Positions 1 to 6,597 of a stretch of DNA of 15,002 bases are shown in pieces (positions within the stretch are counted from its first letter, which is position 1; each line of letters starts with the position of its first letter). The DNA lies in contig CAKMYR010000016.1 of NCBI GenBank assembly GCA_929200175.1, positions 1,907-16,908 on the forward strand. Direction: 5' to 3'. The notes beneath the pieces were generated by a model. That model had not been told where the DNA came from. It saw nothing but the letters and a program-made list of their open reading frames with translations, and searched no databases. A program made the position numbers and the translations under genes. Origin of the DNA: an uncultured Gammaproteobacteria bacterium (GTDB lineage: Bacteria > Pseudomonadota > Gammaproteobacteria > PS1 > Pseudothioglobaceae).

Positions 1-796
1 ATACAATTTTAGGCAATATCATAGTTAAAGAGCTAGTTGAAAAGGCAATAGTATAAAAAGCTACTGATTTAGTATCCATATTGGCAGCTATAACATATCT
101 ATCTGACACACTTATAATTAATTCAAATATAGTTACAACTAAAAGCGGTAATCCATATTTAGTATCTTTAATAAATTGATATTTGTCATACCATAAAAAA
201 CTAAATCCCACTGTTTTTGTTAATTGATATACAAATAAAATAAAAACTATTACAAAGGCAATAGCATTAGAGACTACTAAACTATTTAATGATAAACTAT
301 CAATCTTATACCATAATAAAATTGTAGTTATTAATATATATGGATATAACAAAGTTGCTATATTGAATAAATTTAGCTTATGAGTGTATCTAAAAATATC
401 AGCAGTTTGCGAATACAATACATAAAATACCAAGTATAAAATAATAAGATATTTTTGAAAATTAACATCTTCAGAAAGAAAGTATTTTGCGATTACTGGA
501 AAAAACAATACAACTATAAAACCCAATAAAATGGCACTAAGTAAATTGAAATAAAATTGTGGATAAAAAATAGCTGCTCTATCTTTTTTATTATCAGTAC
601 TTGGTAAAAATCTTTTTAAGGTAAAACCAGTACCCAAAGAGCAGATTCCAGCAGTAATACCCAATAAGGATGTAATGATAATATACTCTCCGTATATTTC
701 TATCCCAGAAGTTTTAACAATAATCGGAATTAATAAAATACCTGCAACATAAACTAATATTTGCGTAACGAAAGTTATAGAGTATTTTTCAAACAT
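1..796 (-). CDS. Wzx-type polysaccharide flippase, partial (N-terminal 265 residues)
   Basis: The gene starts at ATG 796-794 and is still open at position 1, so its C-terminal part lies outside the window. My translation of the minus strand has no internal stop. It is very hydrophobic, with about seven likely membrane segments: near residues 8-27, 35-52, two more before residue 130, and three in the rest. A loop reads SDRYVIAANMDTKSVAFYT, which matches the D-R-[FY]-x-[IL] stretch before an inner membrane helix in Wzx/RfbX proteins of the MATE/MOP superfamily. Such proteins flip undecaprenyl-pyrophosphate-linked repeat units across the inner membrane. The start overlaps the preceding 60-codon ORF by 8 bp (ATGTTTGA), so it belongs to the same transcript as the sugar genes. 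The specific substrate cannot be read from the sequence. The family call is firm; Wzx rather than another exporter of the superfamily is inferred from the locus. Confidence 0.82.
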   Translation of the reverse strand, partial: MFEKYSITFVTQILVYVAGILLIPIIVKTSGIEIYGEYIIITSLLGITAGICSLGTGFTLKRFLPSTDNKKDRAAIFYPQFYFNLLSAILLGFIVVLFFPVIAKYFLSEDVNFQKYLIILYLVFYVLYSQTADIFRYTHKLNLFNIATLLYPYILITTILLWYKIDSLSLNSLVVSNAIAFVIVFILFVYQLTKTVGFSFLWYDKYQFIKDTKYGLPLLVVTIFELIISVSDRYVIAANMDTKSVAFYTIAFSTSSLTMILPKIV

Positions 797-971
797 TTTT
801 TTTCCCACTAACAAAACTATTTATAAGTTTTACAAATGGAATAAAAATATTAATAAAATAAGAAAAATATCTAAGTTTACTGGCAATCTTGGAGATATTT
901 TTTAAATAATGATATTTGACTAGCTTATTATAATTACATATTCTGCAATTTAAATTTATATCTTTTGTCAT
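789..971 (-). CDS. Small hypothetical protein (60 aa), possibly a gene remnant
   Basis: This 60-codon ORF fills the gap between the SDR gene (20 nt upstream) and the flippase, which it overlaps by 8 bp at ATGTTTGA. I do not recognise a family. The N-terminus carries a single C-x2-C pair (residues 9-12, CRIC). The middle is lysine- and tyrosine-rich, and residues 34-53 form a hydrophobic stretch that could be one membrane or amphipathic helix. It ends in a basic GKKNV tail. The C-x2-C start resembles the zinc knuckle opening some sugar methyltransferases, but nothing of such an enzyme follows, so a truncated remnant is possible. No Shine-Dalgarno motif precedes the ATG. Retention of an open frame in an otherwise gapless operon, with a translational-coupling overlap, is the main argument that it is expressed. 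Confidence 0.45.
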   Translation of the reverse strand: MTKDINLNCRICNYNKLVKYHYLKNISKIASKLRYFSYFINIFIPFVKLINSFVSGKKNV

Positions 972-991
972 AAATTAAAAATTTATTATAT

Positions 992-1819
992 TTACCAAGT
1001 TGTTCTGCCGCCATCTATAGCTATTATAGAGCCATTTAAATAACTTGAAGCATCACTTAGCATCCAAATAAGTGTACCTTGATATTCATTTGCCTTTGCT
1101 AATCTATTCATTGGTATTTTTGCTGTAACTTTTTTCATAAAACTAGCTGATAAATTATTTTCCACGCCTCCTGGACACATAGCATTACAGCGTACATTTT
1201 TATTAGCCCAGTAAGTTGCCAAATATCTTGTAAGTCCTATAATTCCAGTTTTAACTACGGAATATGAAACGGGCTTTACAGGCTGCAAATCAGCATCTAA
1301 AGATTTTTGAGAATATAAATTTTGATCTGGAGCTATTAATCCTAAATCTGATGATATATTTACAATTGACCCACCTTTTTTATTTTTAGAAATTTGATAA
1401 CCATAATGCTTACAGCATATAAAAGCTCCAGTTAAGCCTACTGCTAAATCCTGATTCCAAATATCAAGCGAAAAATTCTCTAATCTTGTATGATGTTTTT
1501 TACTTGAATCATTAAATTGTGGATTATTAGCAGCATTATTAACTAAACCGTCAATTCTTCCGAACTTAGCTATTAATTTATCAGCATTATCTTTAACCAT
1601 TTTTTCATTAGTAATATCAACTTCAAATCCAATTGCATTAGCATCATATTTATCATTTAATTCGTTAGCAAAATCATCAATTTTTTTTTGTGATAAATCT
1701 AACAAAATAGGTACAGCCCCATAACAAGCAATCGCTTTGGCATGCTTTCTGCCTAATAAACCTGTTGCCCCTGTAATAACTATAAATTTATTGTCTAACC
1801 TAAATAAATCTTCTAACAT
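992..1819 (-). CDS. SDR-family oxidoreductase, PtmA (flagellin modification protein A)-like
   Basis: A 275-aa classical-size short-chain dehydrogenase/reductase. Visible features are a Rossmann nucleotide-binding loop TGATGLLG (16-23, a variant of TGxxxGxG), an acidic residue after beta-2 (LLDLS, D41, favouring NAD), VNNAAN (93-98, the NNAG position), a catalytic Ser at 156/157, and Y186-x3-K190 (YSVVK). The C-terminus GSIIAIDGGRTTW is the usual SDR end. The sequence GIIGLTRYLATYWA after the active site and the overall style resemble PtmA-type SDRs from nonulosonic-acid (legionaminic/pseudaminic) clusters; this is a recollection, not an alignment. The reaction is probably NAD(P)-linked oxidation or reduction of a sugar or its precursor. 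The start follows the preceding SDR stop with no spacer (TAA-ATG), and an AGGAG Shine-Dalgarno lies inside that gene's end. SDR is certain; the substrate is unknown. Confidence 0.88.
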   Translation of the reverse strand: MLEDLFRLDNKFIVITGATGLLGRKHAKAIACYGAVPILLDLSQKKIDDFANELNDKYDANAIGFEVDITNEKMVKDNADKLIAKFGRIDGLVNNAANNPQFNDSSKKHHTRLENFSLDIWNQDLAVGLTGAFICCKHYGYQISKNKKGGSIVNISSDLGLIAPDQNLYSQKSLDADLQPVKPVSYSVVKTGIIGLTRYLATYWANKNVRCNAMCPGGVENNLSASFMKKVTAKIPMNRLAKANEYQGTLIWMLSDASSYLNGSIIAIDGGRTTW

Positions 1820-2590
1820 TTATACTCCTACTGTTTGTCCGCCATCAACTACTAGAGTTGACCCTGTTATAAATTTGGCTCTATCTGAGCACAAAAAAAC
1901 TACTGAATCAGCTATTTCTTGTGGAGTTGCAAATCTTTGCATAGGTACAGTTGATTTAATAAAATCAGCAACTCGTTTTTTATCTTGTTTTATTTTTTCG
2001 TCCCAAGAACCACCTTTAAAATAAACATTACCAGGTGCAACTACATTAACCCTTACATTAGGCGCTAATTTTCTAGCCATATTTTTAGCTAAAGCAATAA
2101 TGGCTGCTTTTGCTGTTGCATAATCAGTTGGCGCGCCAAAGGCCTCTAATCCTGCAATTGAGGAAACAAACAATAAACAACCTTTAGATTGTTCTAACAT
2201 AGGAAGAAATACCCTAGCTGTTTGTAGCGCTGATTCAAAATTATTTCTCCAAGTTTTTTGCCAATCATCATCATTAGGCAAACTATCATTAACACTTCTG
2301 CCATCACCGACATTAACTACAACAATATCTAAATCTTGCCATTTATTGCCAACATCTTTTTTTAAATTTTTAATAGCTGACAAATTAGTACAATCGCATT
2401 TAAAAGAAATAACATTAGTTTTGCCATAGGTATTTTGTAAAATTTTTTCATTATCAAATAACGCTTCAGAGCCACGAGAAACCAAACAAGTTTTTGCCCC
2501 TTCTTGTAAAAATTTATCAGCAATTGCTAAGCCAATACCTCTTGAAGCGCCAGTGATTAAAATTTTTTTATTTTCTAATTTTAAGTTCAT
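1820..2590 (-). CDS. SDR-family oxidoreductase (FabG-like)
   Basis: A 256-aa classical SDR. It has an intact TGASRGIG cofactor loop (13-20), S38-R39 after beta-2 (VSRG, a basic residue favouring NADPH), a catalytic Ser near 143/144 (FVSSIAG), Y157-x3-K161 (YATAK), and a C-terminus ending TGSTLVVDGGQTVGV, the standard tetramer-forming tail. The NNAG motif is altered to VNVG (92-95), an unusual substitution of a structural motif. It resembles 3-oxoacyl-ACP reductases and glucose/sorbitol dehydrogenases, but in this locus a sugar keto group is the likelier substrate (inference). It starts 2 nt after the methyltransferase stop and abuts the next SDR. The two SDRs are clearly different sequences with different cofactor signals, so they are not a recent tandem duplication. 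Confidence 0.88.
   Translation of the reverse strand: MNLKLENKKILITGASRGIGLAIADKFLQEGAKTCLVSRGSEALFDNEKILQNTYGKTNVISFKCDCTNLSAIKNLKKDVGNKWQDLDIVVVNVGDGRSVNDSLPNDDDWQKTWRNNFESALQTARVFLPMLEQSKGCLLFVSSIAGLEAFGAPTDYATAKAAIIALAKNMARKLAPNVRVNVVAPGNVYFKGGSWDEKIKQDKKRVADFIKSTVPMQRFATPQEIADSVVFLCSDRAKFITGSTLVVDGGQTVGV
1825..1829 (-). promoter_or_regulatory. Shine-Dalgarno AGGAG for the SDR gene starting at 1819
   Basis: AGGAG read on the minus strand, 5 nt before the ATG at 1819. It lies within the last codons of the upstream SDR gene (stop at 1822-1820). It is one of only three clear ribosome-binding sites in the operon and fixes this start. Confidence 0.75.
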
Positions 2591-2592
2591 AC

Positions 2593-3255
2593 CTATTTTT
2601 TACCTACTCCAATTAACATTAATTCTCTTGACCAACGAAAAAATTTATTTTTAGTTCTTACTGGAATAAACGGAGTTATTATTGCACATAAATAATTTAA
2701 TATCGGATATTTCCATACAATCGGTAATTGTCTAAATTTATATACATTGACTTTTTTAAAGCCATACATATGATAAGCATCAGTCAATGCTATTTTTGTA
2801 AAAGGGGTGCGATGAGTAAAATCATCAAAATATATTTTATAGTTCGCTTCCCAATCTGGAACTAATGTAAGTAATATACCATCTGTTTTTAACACTCTAT
2901 AAGCTTCTTTTAAATACCTATCTGGATGATGAAGATGCTCAATAAAAGACTTACTATAAATAACATCAAAGGTATTATTAGCAAATGGCAACTTTTCATT
3001 TTCAACATCACATAATTTAATATCTAAACCATTTTGAAAATTAGTTGCTTCTGGAGAAATATCTACCCCAACAACATCTAAGCCTAACTCTTTGAAATTT
3101 TTTAAAAATTCACCTCTGCCACAACCGGGCTCTAACATTTTCATACCTTCTTTTAAACTAAAAGATTGAAACAAGTAAGAGCATAATTTTTTAGGATACT
3201 CACTATAAGGATGTGATTTTTCATCATAAACAACTGACAGATAATTGTTAGACAC
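2593..3255 (-). CDS. Class I SAM-dependent methyltransferase
   Basis: A protein of about 220 aa when started at GTG 3255-3253. Motif I is LEPGCGRG (41-48), followed by the acidic post-beta-2 residue in VGVD (62-65) and the FDVIYS (96-101) and IEHLHHPDRYLKEAYRVLK (105-123) segments of the Methyltransf_11 family, found in sugar and quinone methyltransferases. The C-terminal third is basic and aromatic with a short hydrophobic patch (LCAIITPFIPV), compatible with membrane association. A longer reading from TTG 3273 overlaps the upstream gene. I prefer GTG 3255 because GGAGG lies 9 nt before it and the junction becomes TAG-A-GTG, the 1-nt spacing typical of this operon. It probably adds an O- or N-methyl group to the sugar made here; the acceptor is unknown. 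Confidence 0.85.
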   Translation of the reverse strand: MSNNYLSVVYDEKSHPYSEYPKKLCSYLFQSFSLKEGMKMLEPGCGRGEFLKNFKELGLDVVGVDISPEATNFQNGLDIKLCDVENEKLPFANNTFDVIYSKSFIEHLHHPDRYLKEAYRVLKTDGILLTLVPDWEANYKIYFDDFTHRTPFTKIALTDAYHMYGFKKVNVYKFRQLPIVWKYPILNYLCAIITPFIPVRTKNKFFRWSRELMLIGVGKK

Positions 3256-3256
3256 T

Positions 3257-3688
3257 CTAAAATACCTCCACAATTTCCATTAAATTCCCCTCACTATCAT
3301 GACAATAAGCTACTTTTACTTTTTTATCATTTGTTAATATTGGGAGATTAACTAATGAGCCACCCAGTTTAATTATTTCTCCACAAACATCTTCAATATT
3401 GTCAACGCTAAACGCTATATGTGAACACCCTAGTTTGTTTGATTTTTGTTTCTTTAAATCTGCTTTTTCTTGGTGTGAATGATATTTTAATAACTCTAAA
3501 ATAGAATAATCTGGCAACCTTAATTTAATCCATTCTAACTTTACATGCTTGATGCCTGTTACTGTATCTATAAAATTACCTTGCTCAATATCTCTATTAA
3601 TCTCAACAAAACCTAAAGACTTATAAAAGTCAGTCATTTTTGCTAAATCTCTAACTACAATTCCAGTATGTCTAATATCTTTTATCAT
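3257..3688 (-). CDS. VOC-superfamily (glyoxalase/bleomycin-resistance fold) protein, possible epimerase or lyase
   Basis: A 143-aa protein with two beta-alpha-beta-beta-beta repeats. It opens IKDIRHTGIVVRDLAKMTDFY, the standard first VOC strand and helix. The four canonical metal positions appear filled: H7 (RHTGI), E65 (LELLKY), H90 (SHIAFSV) and E138 (MEIVEV), so a metal-dependent enzyme is likely. Relatives include glyoxalase I, methylmalonyl-CoA epimerase and ring-cleaving dioxygenases, so the exact reaction cannot be named. Within a sugar cluster an epimerase or enediolate-type isomerase is the most sensible idea (inference). I chose ATG 3688 over the in-frame ATG 3706: it gives the classical ATGA stop-start overlap with the aminotransferase and the usual N-terminal length. 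The longer form adds MHKRIN. Confidence 0.8.
   Translation of the reverse strand: MIKDIRHTGIVVRDLAKMTDFYKSLGFVEINRDIEQGNFIDTVTGIKHVKLEWIKLRLPDYSILELLKYHSHQEKADLKKQKSNKLGCSHIAFSVDNIEDVCGEIIKLGGSLVNLPILTNDKKVKVAYCHDSEGNLMEIVEVF
3265..3269 (-). promoter_or_regulatory. Shine-Dalgarno GGAGG that decides a GTG start for the methyltransferase
   Basis: GGAGG on the minus strand, followed by a 9-nt spacer and GTG at 3255-3253. It is the strongest ribosome-binding site in the window. It would lie inside the coding region if the upstream TTG at 3273 were used, which argues against the longer form. Confidence 0.75.
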
Positions 3689-5049
3689 ATTGATTCTTTT
3701 ATGCACTCTTCTAAAACATCAATCCCTTCTAATAATGCATCTTTTGTAATGCTTAAGGGTGGAGCCAGTTTAATAGACTCTCTTCCTGTGTGAACAACTA
3801 ATAATCCTTTTTGAAATGCTTTTTCGCTGATTATGTCACACAAACTGCTTAAAGGCTTGCCAGTTTCATCTATAAATATCAGCGCTGCTAGTAAACCTTT
3901 GCCTAAAACATATTTTAAATGTTTTGGATATTTATCTTTAATTTGATTTAATTTTTGATGAAATATAGCTCCCAATTGTTCGGAGCTAGTAATTAATCCA
4001 TCATCTAATATCGCTTTTAAATTTTGATGCCCTGCTACACAAGATAGAGGGTTTGCAGAATGTGTAGAACTCATAGAGCCAATATCTGGCAAATCCATAA
4101 TTTGTTTAGAAGCAAGAACTATAGACAATGGCAAACTAGAACTAGAGCCTTTGCCACAACATAAAATATCAGGTTCTACTTTATAGTGTTCATAGCCAAA
4201 TAATTTACCAGTCCTACCAAAACCAGCTTGCATTTCATCAAAAGTAACCAAAATATTATATTCTCTGGCAAAGCTAAATAGTGCCTCTATAAATTCTTGT
4301 GGATAAAAAATCGCTCCCCAGCCTTGAAAAGATTCTAACATAAAACCGCATAAATCTTCTTTGGCGTTTAAATTGTTTTTTTCTAATAATTTTTTGATTT
4401 CAGTATTAAAAAAATCTTTTGGATTATTAACATTCCAAGGATATGGAAAAGGTAAATGATAAATATTTGGGTCATGATAACCAATCCAAGCTTTTGCTTT
4501 TTGATCGCCAGTCATCATTTGGGCGCCTTTAGTTCTGCCATGAAAAGCACCTTCAAAACAGATAATACCATTTTTTATCTTTTTATTTTTTTGTCCATTT
4601 AAACGCATCAATTTCAATGCTGCTTCTGTTGCTTCAGTACCAGCTGATAACAAAAAAGCTTTTTCAAATTGTTTTGGAGTGTTTTTAATTAAATATTCTA
4701 AATAATTTATTCTTTCTTGTGATGGATAAGTATATGTATGTAATAATGGTTTATCCAAAATATTTTTTAACTCTTTAACAATTTTTTTATTACCATGTCC
4801 TGCATTAGCGACAAAAATAGTACTTGTAAAATCAAGCCAAACATTACCCCATTTATCATAAACTTGAAACCCACAAGCCTTATCCCAAATCATTGGCAGT
4901 TGTCCATGCATAGCTTGAGCCTCTAAGGAATACATTTTTTTTAGGATTGGGATACTTTCAGGAACTGGTATTTTTGTATTGATTTTGCGGTATTTTGTTG
5001 CTACTTCTATAACATCAATAGGCGTATGTGAAAAACTTCCTCCAGCCAT
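3685..5049 (-). CDS. Class-III PLP-dependent aminotransferase
   Basis: A 454-aa fold-type I aminotransferase of the 4-aminobutyrate/acetylornithine/glutamate-semialdehyde class. Landmarks: WLDFTSTIFVANAGHG (71-86), the phosphate-binding SAGTEA (135-140), the FHGRT (169-173) cofactor-stacking region, the PLP pyridine-binding Asp D271 in FDEMQAGFGRTG (270-281), the Schiff-base lysine K300 in CCGKG, and THSANPLSC (329-337). All catalytic residues are present and the length is normal. Class III enzymes act on terminal aldehydes or omega-amino groups, unlike the DegT-type enzymes that aminate 4-keto sugars. This suggests transfer to a terminal aldehyde or side-chain carbonyl, or loading of a small amino compound. 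It starts 7 nt after the CMP-transferase stop with an AGGA Shine-Dalgarno overlapping that stop. The substrate is unknown. Confidence 0.9.
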   Translation of the reverse strand: MAGGSFSHTPIDVIEVATKYRKINTKIPVPESIPILKKMYSLEAQAMHGQLPMIWDKACGFQVYDKWGNVWLDFTSTIFVANAGHGNKKIVKELKNILDKPLLHTYTYPSQERINYLEYLIKNTPKQFEKAFLLSAGTEATEAALKLMRLNGQKNKKIKNGIICFEGAFHGRTKGAQMMTGDQKAKAWIGYHDPNIYHLPFPYPWNVNNPKDFFNTEIKKLLEKNNLNAKEDLCGFMLESFQGWGAIFYPQEFIEALFSFAREYNILVTFDEMQAGFGRTGKLFGYEHYKVEPDILCCGKGSSSSLPLSIVLASKQIMDLPDIGSMSSTHSANPLSCVAGHQNLKAILDDGLITSSEQLGAIFHQKLNQIKDKYPKHLKYVLGKGLLAALIFIDETGKPLSSLCDIISEKAFQKGLLVVHTGRESIKLAPPLSITKDALLEGIDVLEECIKESI

Positions 5050-5054
5050 AATTA

Positions 5055-5058
5055 TCCT
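5055..5058 (-). promoter_or_regulatory. Shine-Dalgarno AGGA for the aminotransferase
   Basis: AGGA on the minus strand, 5 nt before ATG 5049. It overlaps the TAG stop of the CMP-transferase gene (5059-5057), so termination of one gene may feed initiation of the next. Confidence 0.6.
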
Positions 5059-5779
5059 AAGCCCTATTTAAATAATCTAATAATTCTGATCCTTTTCTTT
5101 TGATTTGATATTCAATATATTCAAATTCTTCAATAGAATCAATTTCTGTGCAAACTGGAGACTCAAAACCTATCATTTTTTTTCCGTGTATAGTGTTGTT
5201 ATTAATCACAAAAGAAGCCTTAACAATATCCACAAAGCCATCGGGAATATAAATTTGATTAAAGGATTCTTTTGGTAGATTATAGTCTTCATTATCTATT
5301 AATCCTTTAAAAAAACCATAATTATCTTTAGTAAACCACTTTAAAGGAGATTCGGGAGATTTGTGTCCAGAACGAAGAGAAGTAGCATTTGTGTTACTTA
5401 TTATTTTATCTATCGCTTTGTTAATTATCTCAATATTTCTTAATGGAGTAGTAGGTCTTAAATGAATCCAATATTCTGGCATACAACCTTCATTATCTTT
5501 AAGCCAATTCATCGCATGAATTAAAAAATCTCTATCTGTTGAAGTATCTGTTGAATATTTATCAGGCCTTATAAAAGGAGCTTCTGCACCATATTTTTTT
5601 GCTATTTGGACATATGTTTTAGAATTTGTAGAAACAATTACTCTATCTATTTTGTTGGATAATTTTGCAACTGCAATACTATAAGCAATTAAAGGATGTC
5701 CTGACAGAGTTTTTATGTTTTTATCAATTATTGATTTTGAGCCACTACGAGCTGGAATTATTGCAATAGTATCAAACAT
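5057..5779 (-). CDS. CMP-sugar (acylneuraminate-type) cytidylyltransferase, NeuA/KdsB-like
   Basis: A 240-aa single-domain cytidylyltransferase. The N-terminal CTP loop reads IPARSGSKSIIDKNIK (8-23), a close match to the IPARGGSKGIPxKNIK signature of CMP-N-acetylneuraminate synthetases. It has LRPTTPLR (107-114, the LQPTSPLR position) and an acidic EIDSIEEFEY near the C-terminus, which supplies metal-binding Asp/Glu in this family. It should transfer CMP from CTP to the anomeric hydroxyl of a 3-deoxy-2-ulosonic acid in the cytoplasm. No C-terminal phosphatase or hydrolase domain is fused; the phosphatase is a separate gene three positions upstream. Its ATG overlaps the TIM-barrel gene's end by 8 bp (ATGTTTGA). 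NeuA, LegF and Kdn-type enzymes cannot be told apart by eye; true KdsB has a different signature. Confidence 0.87.
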   Translation of the reverse strand: MFDTIAIIPARSGSKSIIDKNIKTLSGHPLIAYSIAVAKLSNKIDRVIVSTNSKTYVQIAKKYGAEAPFIRPDKYSTDTSTDRDFLIHAMNWLKDNEGCMPEYWIHLRPTTPLRNIEIINKAIDKIISNTNATSLRSGHKSPESPLKWFTKDNYGFFKGLIDNEDYNLPKESFNQIYIPDGFVDIVKASFVINNNTIHGKKMIGFESPVCTEIDSIEEFEYIEYQIKRKGSELLDYLNRA

Positions 5780-6596
5780 CTAAATAATTTTTAATCCAAG
5801 ATAATTGTTTTTTAAATATCAAAATACCTTCATCATCTCTATAAGCTTGCATAATAAAAGGTCCTTGATAATTAAATTCTTTTAACTTCATAAAAAACTT
5901 TTTAAAATTGGCATTACCCTCACCTAAATTTACAGGACCACCACCTAATATTCTATCTTTAATATGAATATCTGTAATTTTATCGCCATAAGTATTTAAT
6001 TCTTCATCTGAATCAAACCCTAAAGCTGCGCTATTGCCAATATCATAATTAACTGTGATATTTTTAGAATTTAATTTATCTAATAACTCTTTAAATCTTT
6101 TTGGCTCTAGGTCTGTTTCTAATGATAAATTAATATTTTTATCTTCTATCTTAGTAATAAATTTAGTTATTTGTTCAATAAACCTATTAACTGCTTTTTC
6201 ATCACTTAATGTTGATTGATCAACACAAGGAATTACTATATTTTTAACACCTAAACTTACCGCGTTGTTTAATAATCTTGCTAAAACTTCATTGCTTTTA
6301 TTTACTACATTTATATCTTCTGAATGCAAGGGCGCTTCCATAAAATAATCAGCACAAATTGTTTCTACTTTTACTTTTGTTTTGTTCACTAATTTTTTTA
6401 TTTCACTTATTCCATCTTCGTTTAATAAAGGATTAATTTCTACATCCTTAAAATCTAAAATAAATTCAATTAAATCTAAACCGCAATTTTGAGCAATCAT
6501 AAATTCATCTTGCCAATAACCAACAGGATGTGCTTGATAACGACCTTGGTATTTTGGCAGCAATCTACCTTGCATTACTCCTAGTTTGTTACTCAT
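5772..6596 (-). CDS. TIM-barrel sugar phosphate isomerase/epimerase (AP_endonuc_2 / xylose-isomerase-like)
   Basis: A 274-aa protein of the xylose-isomerase-like TIM-barrel family (AP endonuclease 2 fold). Strand ends typical of the family are LGVMQGRLLP (5-14), DLIEFILDF (41-49), SLETDL (158-163, metal-ligand E160), NYDIGNSAALGFD (183-195, D185), DIHIKDR (209-215, H211) and a final GPFIMQAYRDD. E160, D185 and H211 are plausible metal ligands. Such enzymes interconvert ketoses and aldoses or epimerise at C3, and are also related to myo-inosose and KDG-type enzymes. Here, between the PEP-condensing synthase (1 nt upstream) and the CMP-transferase (8-bp overlap), it may prepare the aldose acceptor or rearrange the ulosonic acid. 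That position is not part of the textbook sialic-acid pathway. Family call firm, reaction unknown. Confidence 0.82.
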   Translation of the reverse strand: MSNKLGVMQGRLLPKYQGRYQAHPVGYWQDEFMIAQNCGLDLIEFILDFKDVEINPLLNEDGISEIKKLVNKTKVKVETICADYFMEAPLHSEDINVVNKSNEVLARLLNNAVSLGVKNIVIPCVDQSTLSDEKAVNRFIEQITKFITKIEDKNINLSLETDLEPKRFKELLDKLNSKNITVNYDIGNSAALGFDSDEELNTYGDKITDIHIKDRILGGGPVNLGEGNANFKKFFMKLKEFNYQGPFIMQAYRDDEGILIFKKQLSWIKNYLDV

Positions 6597-6597
6597 T

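Noticed and set aside
1737..2024. Plus-strand ORF of 95 codons
   Set aside because: It lies antisense across two well-supported SDR genes, has no recognisable domain or start signal, and is best explained as a shadow frame.
992..2590. The two adjacent SDR genes as a recent tandem duplication
   Set aside because: Their cofactor loops, post-beta-2 residues, active-site surroundings and C-termini differ throughout, so they are distinct family members.
3256..3273. Longer methyltransferase start at TTG 3273
   Set aside because: It overlaps the VOC gene and would place the GGAGG ribosome-binding site inside the coding region; GTG 3255 fits spacing and site better.
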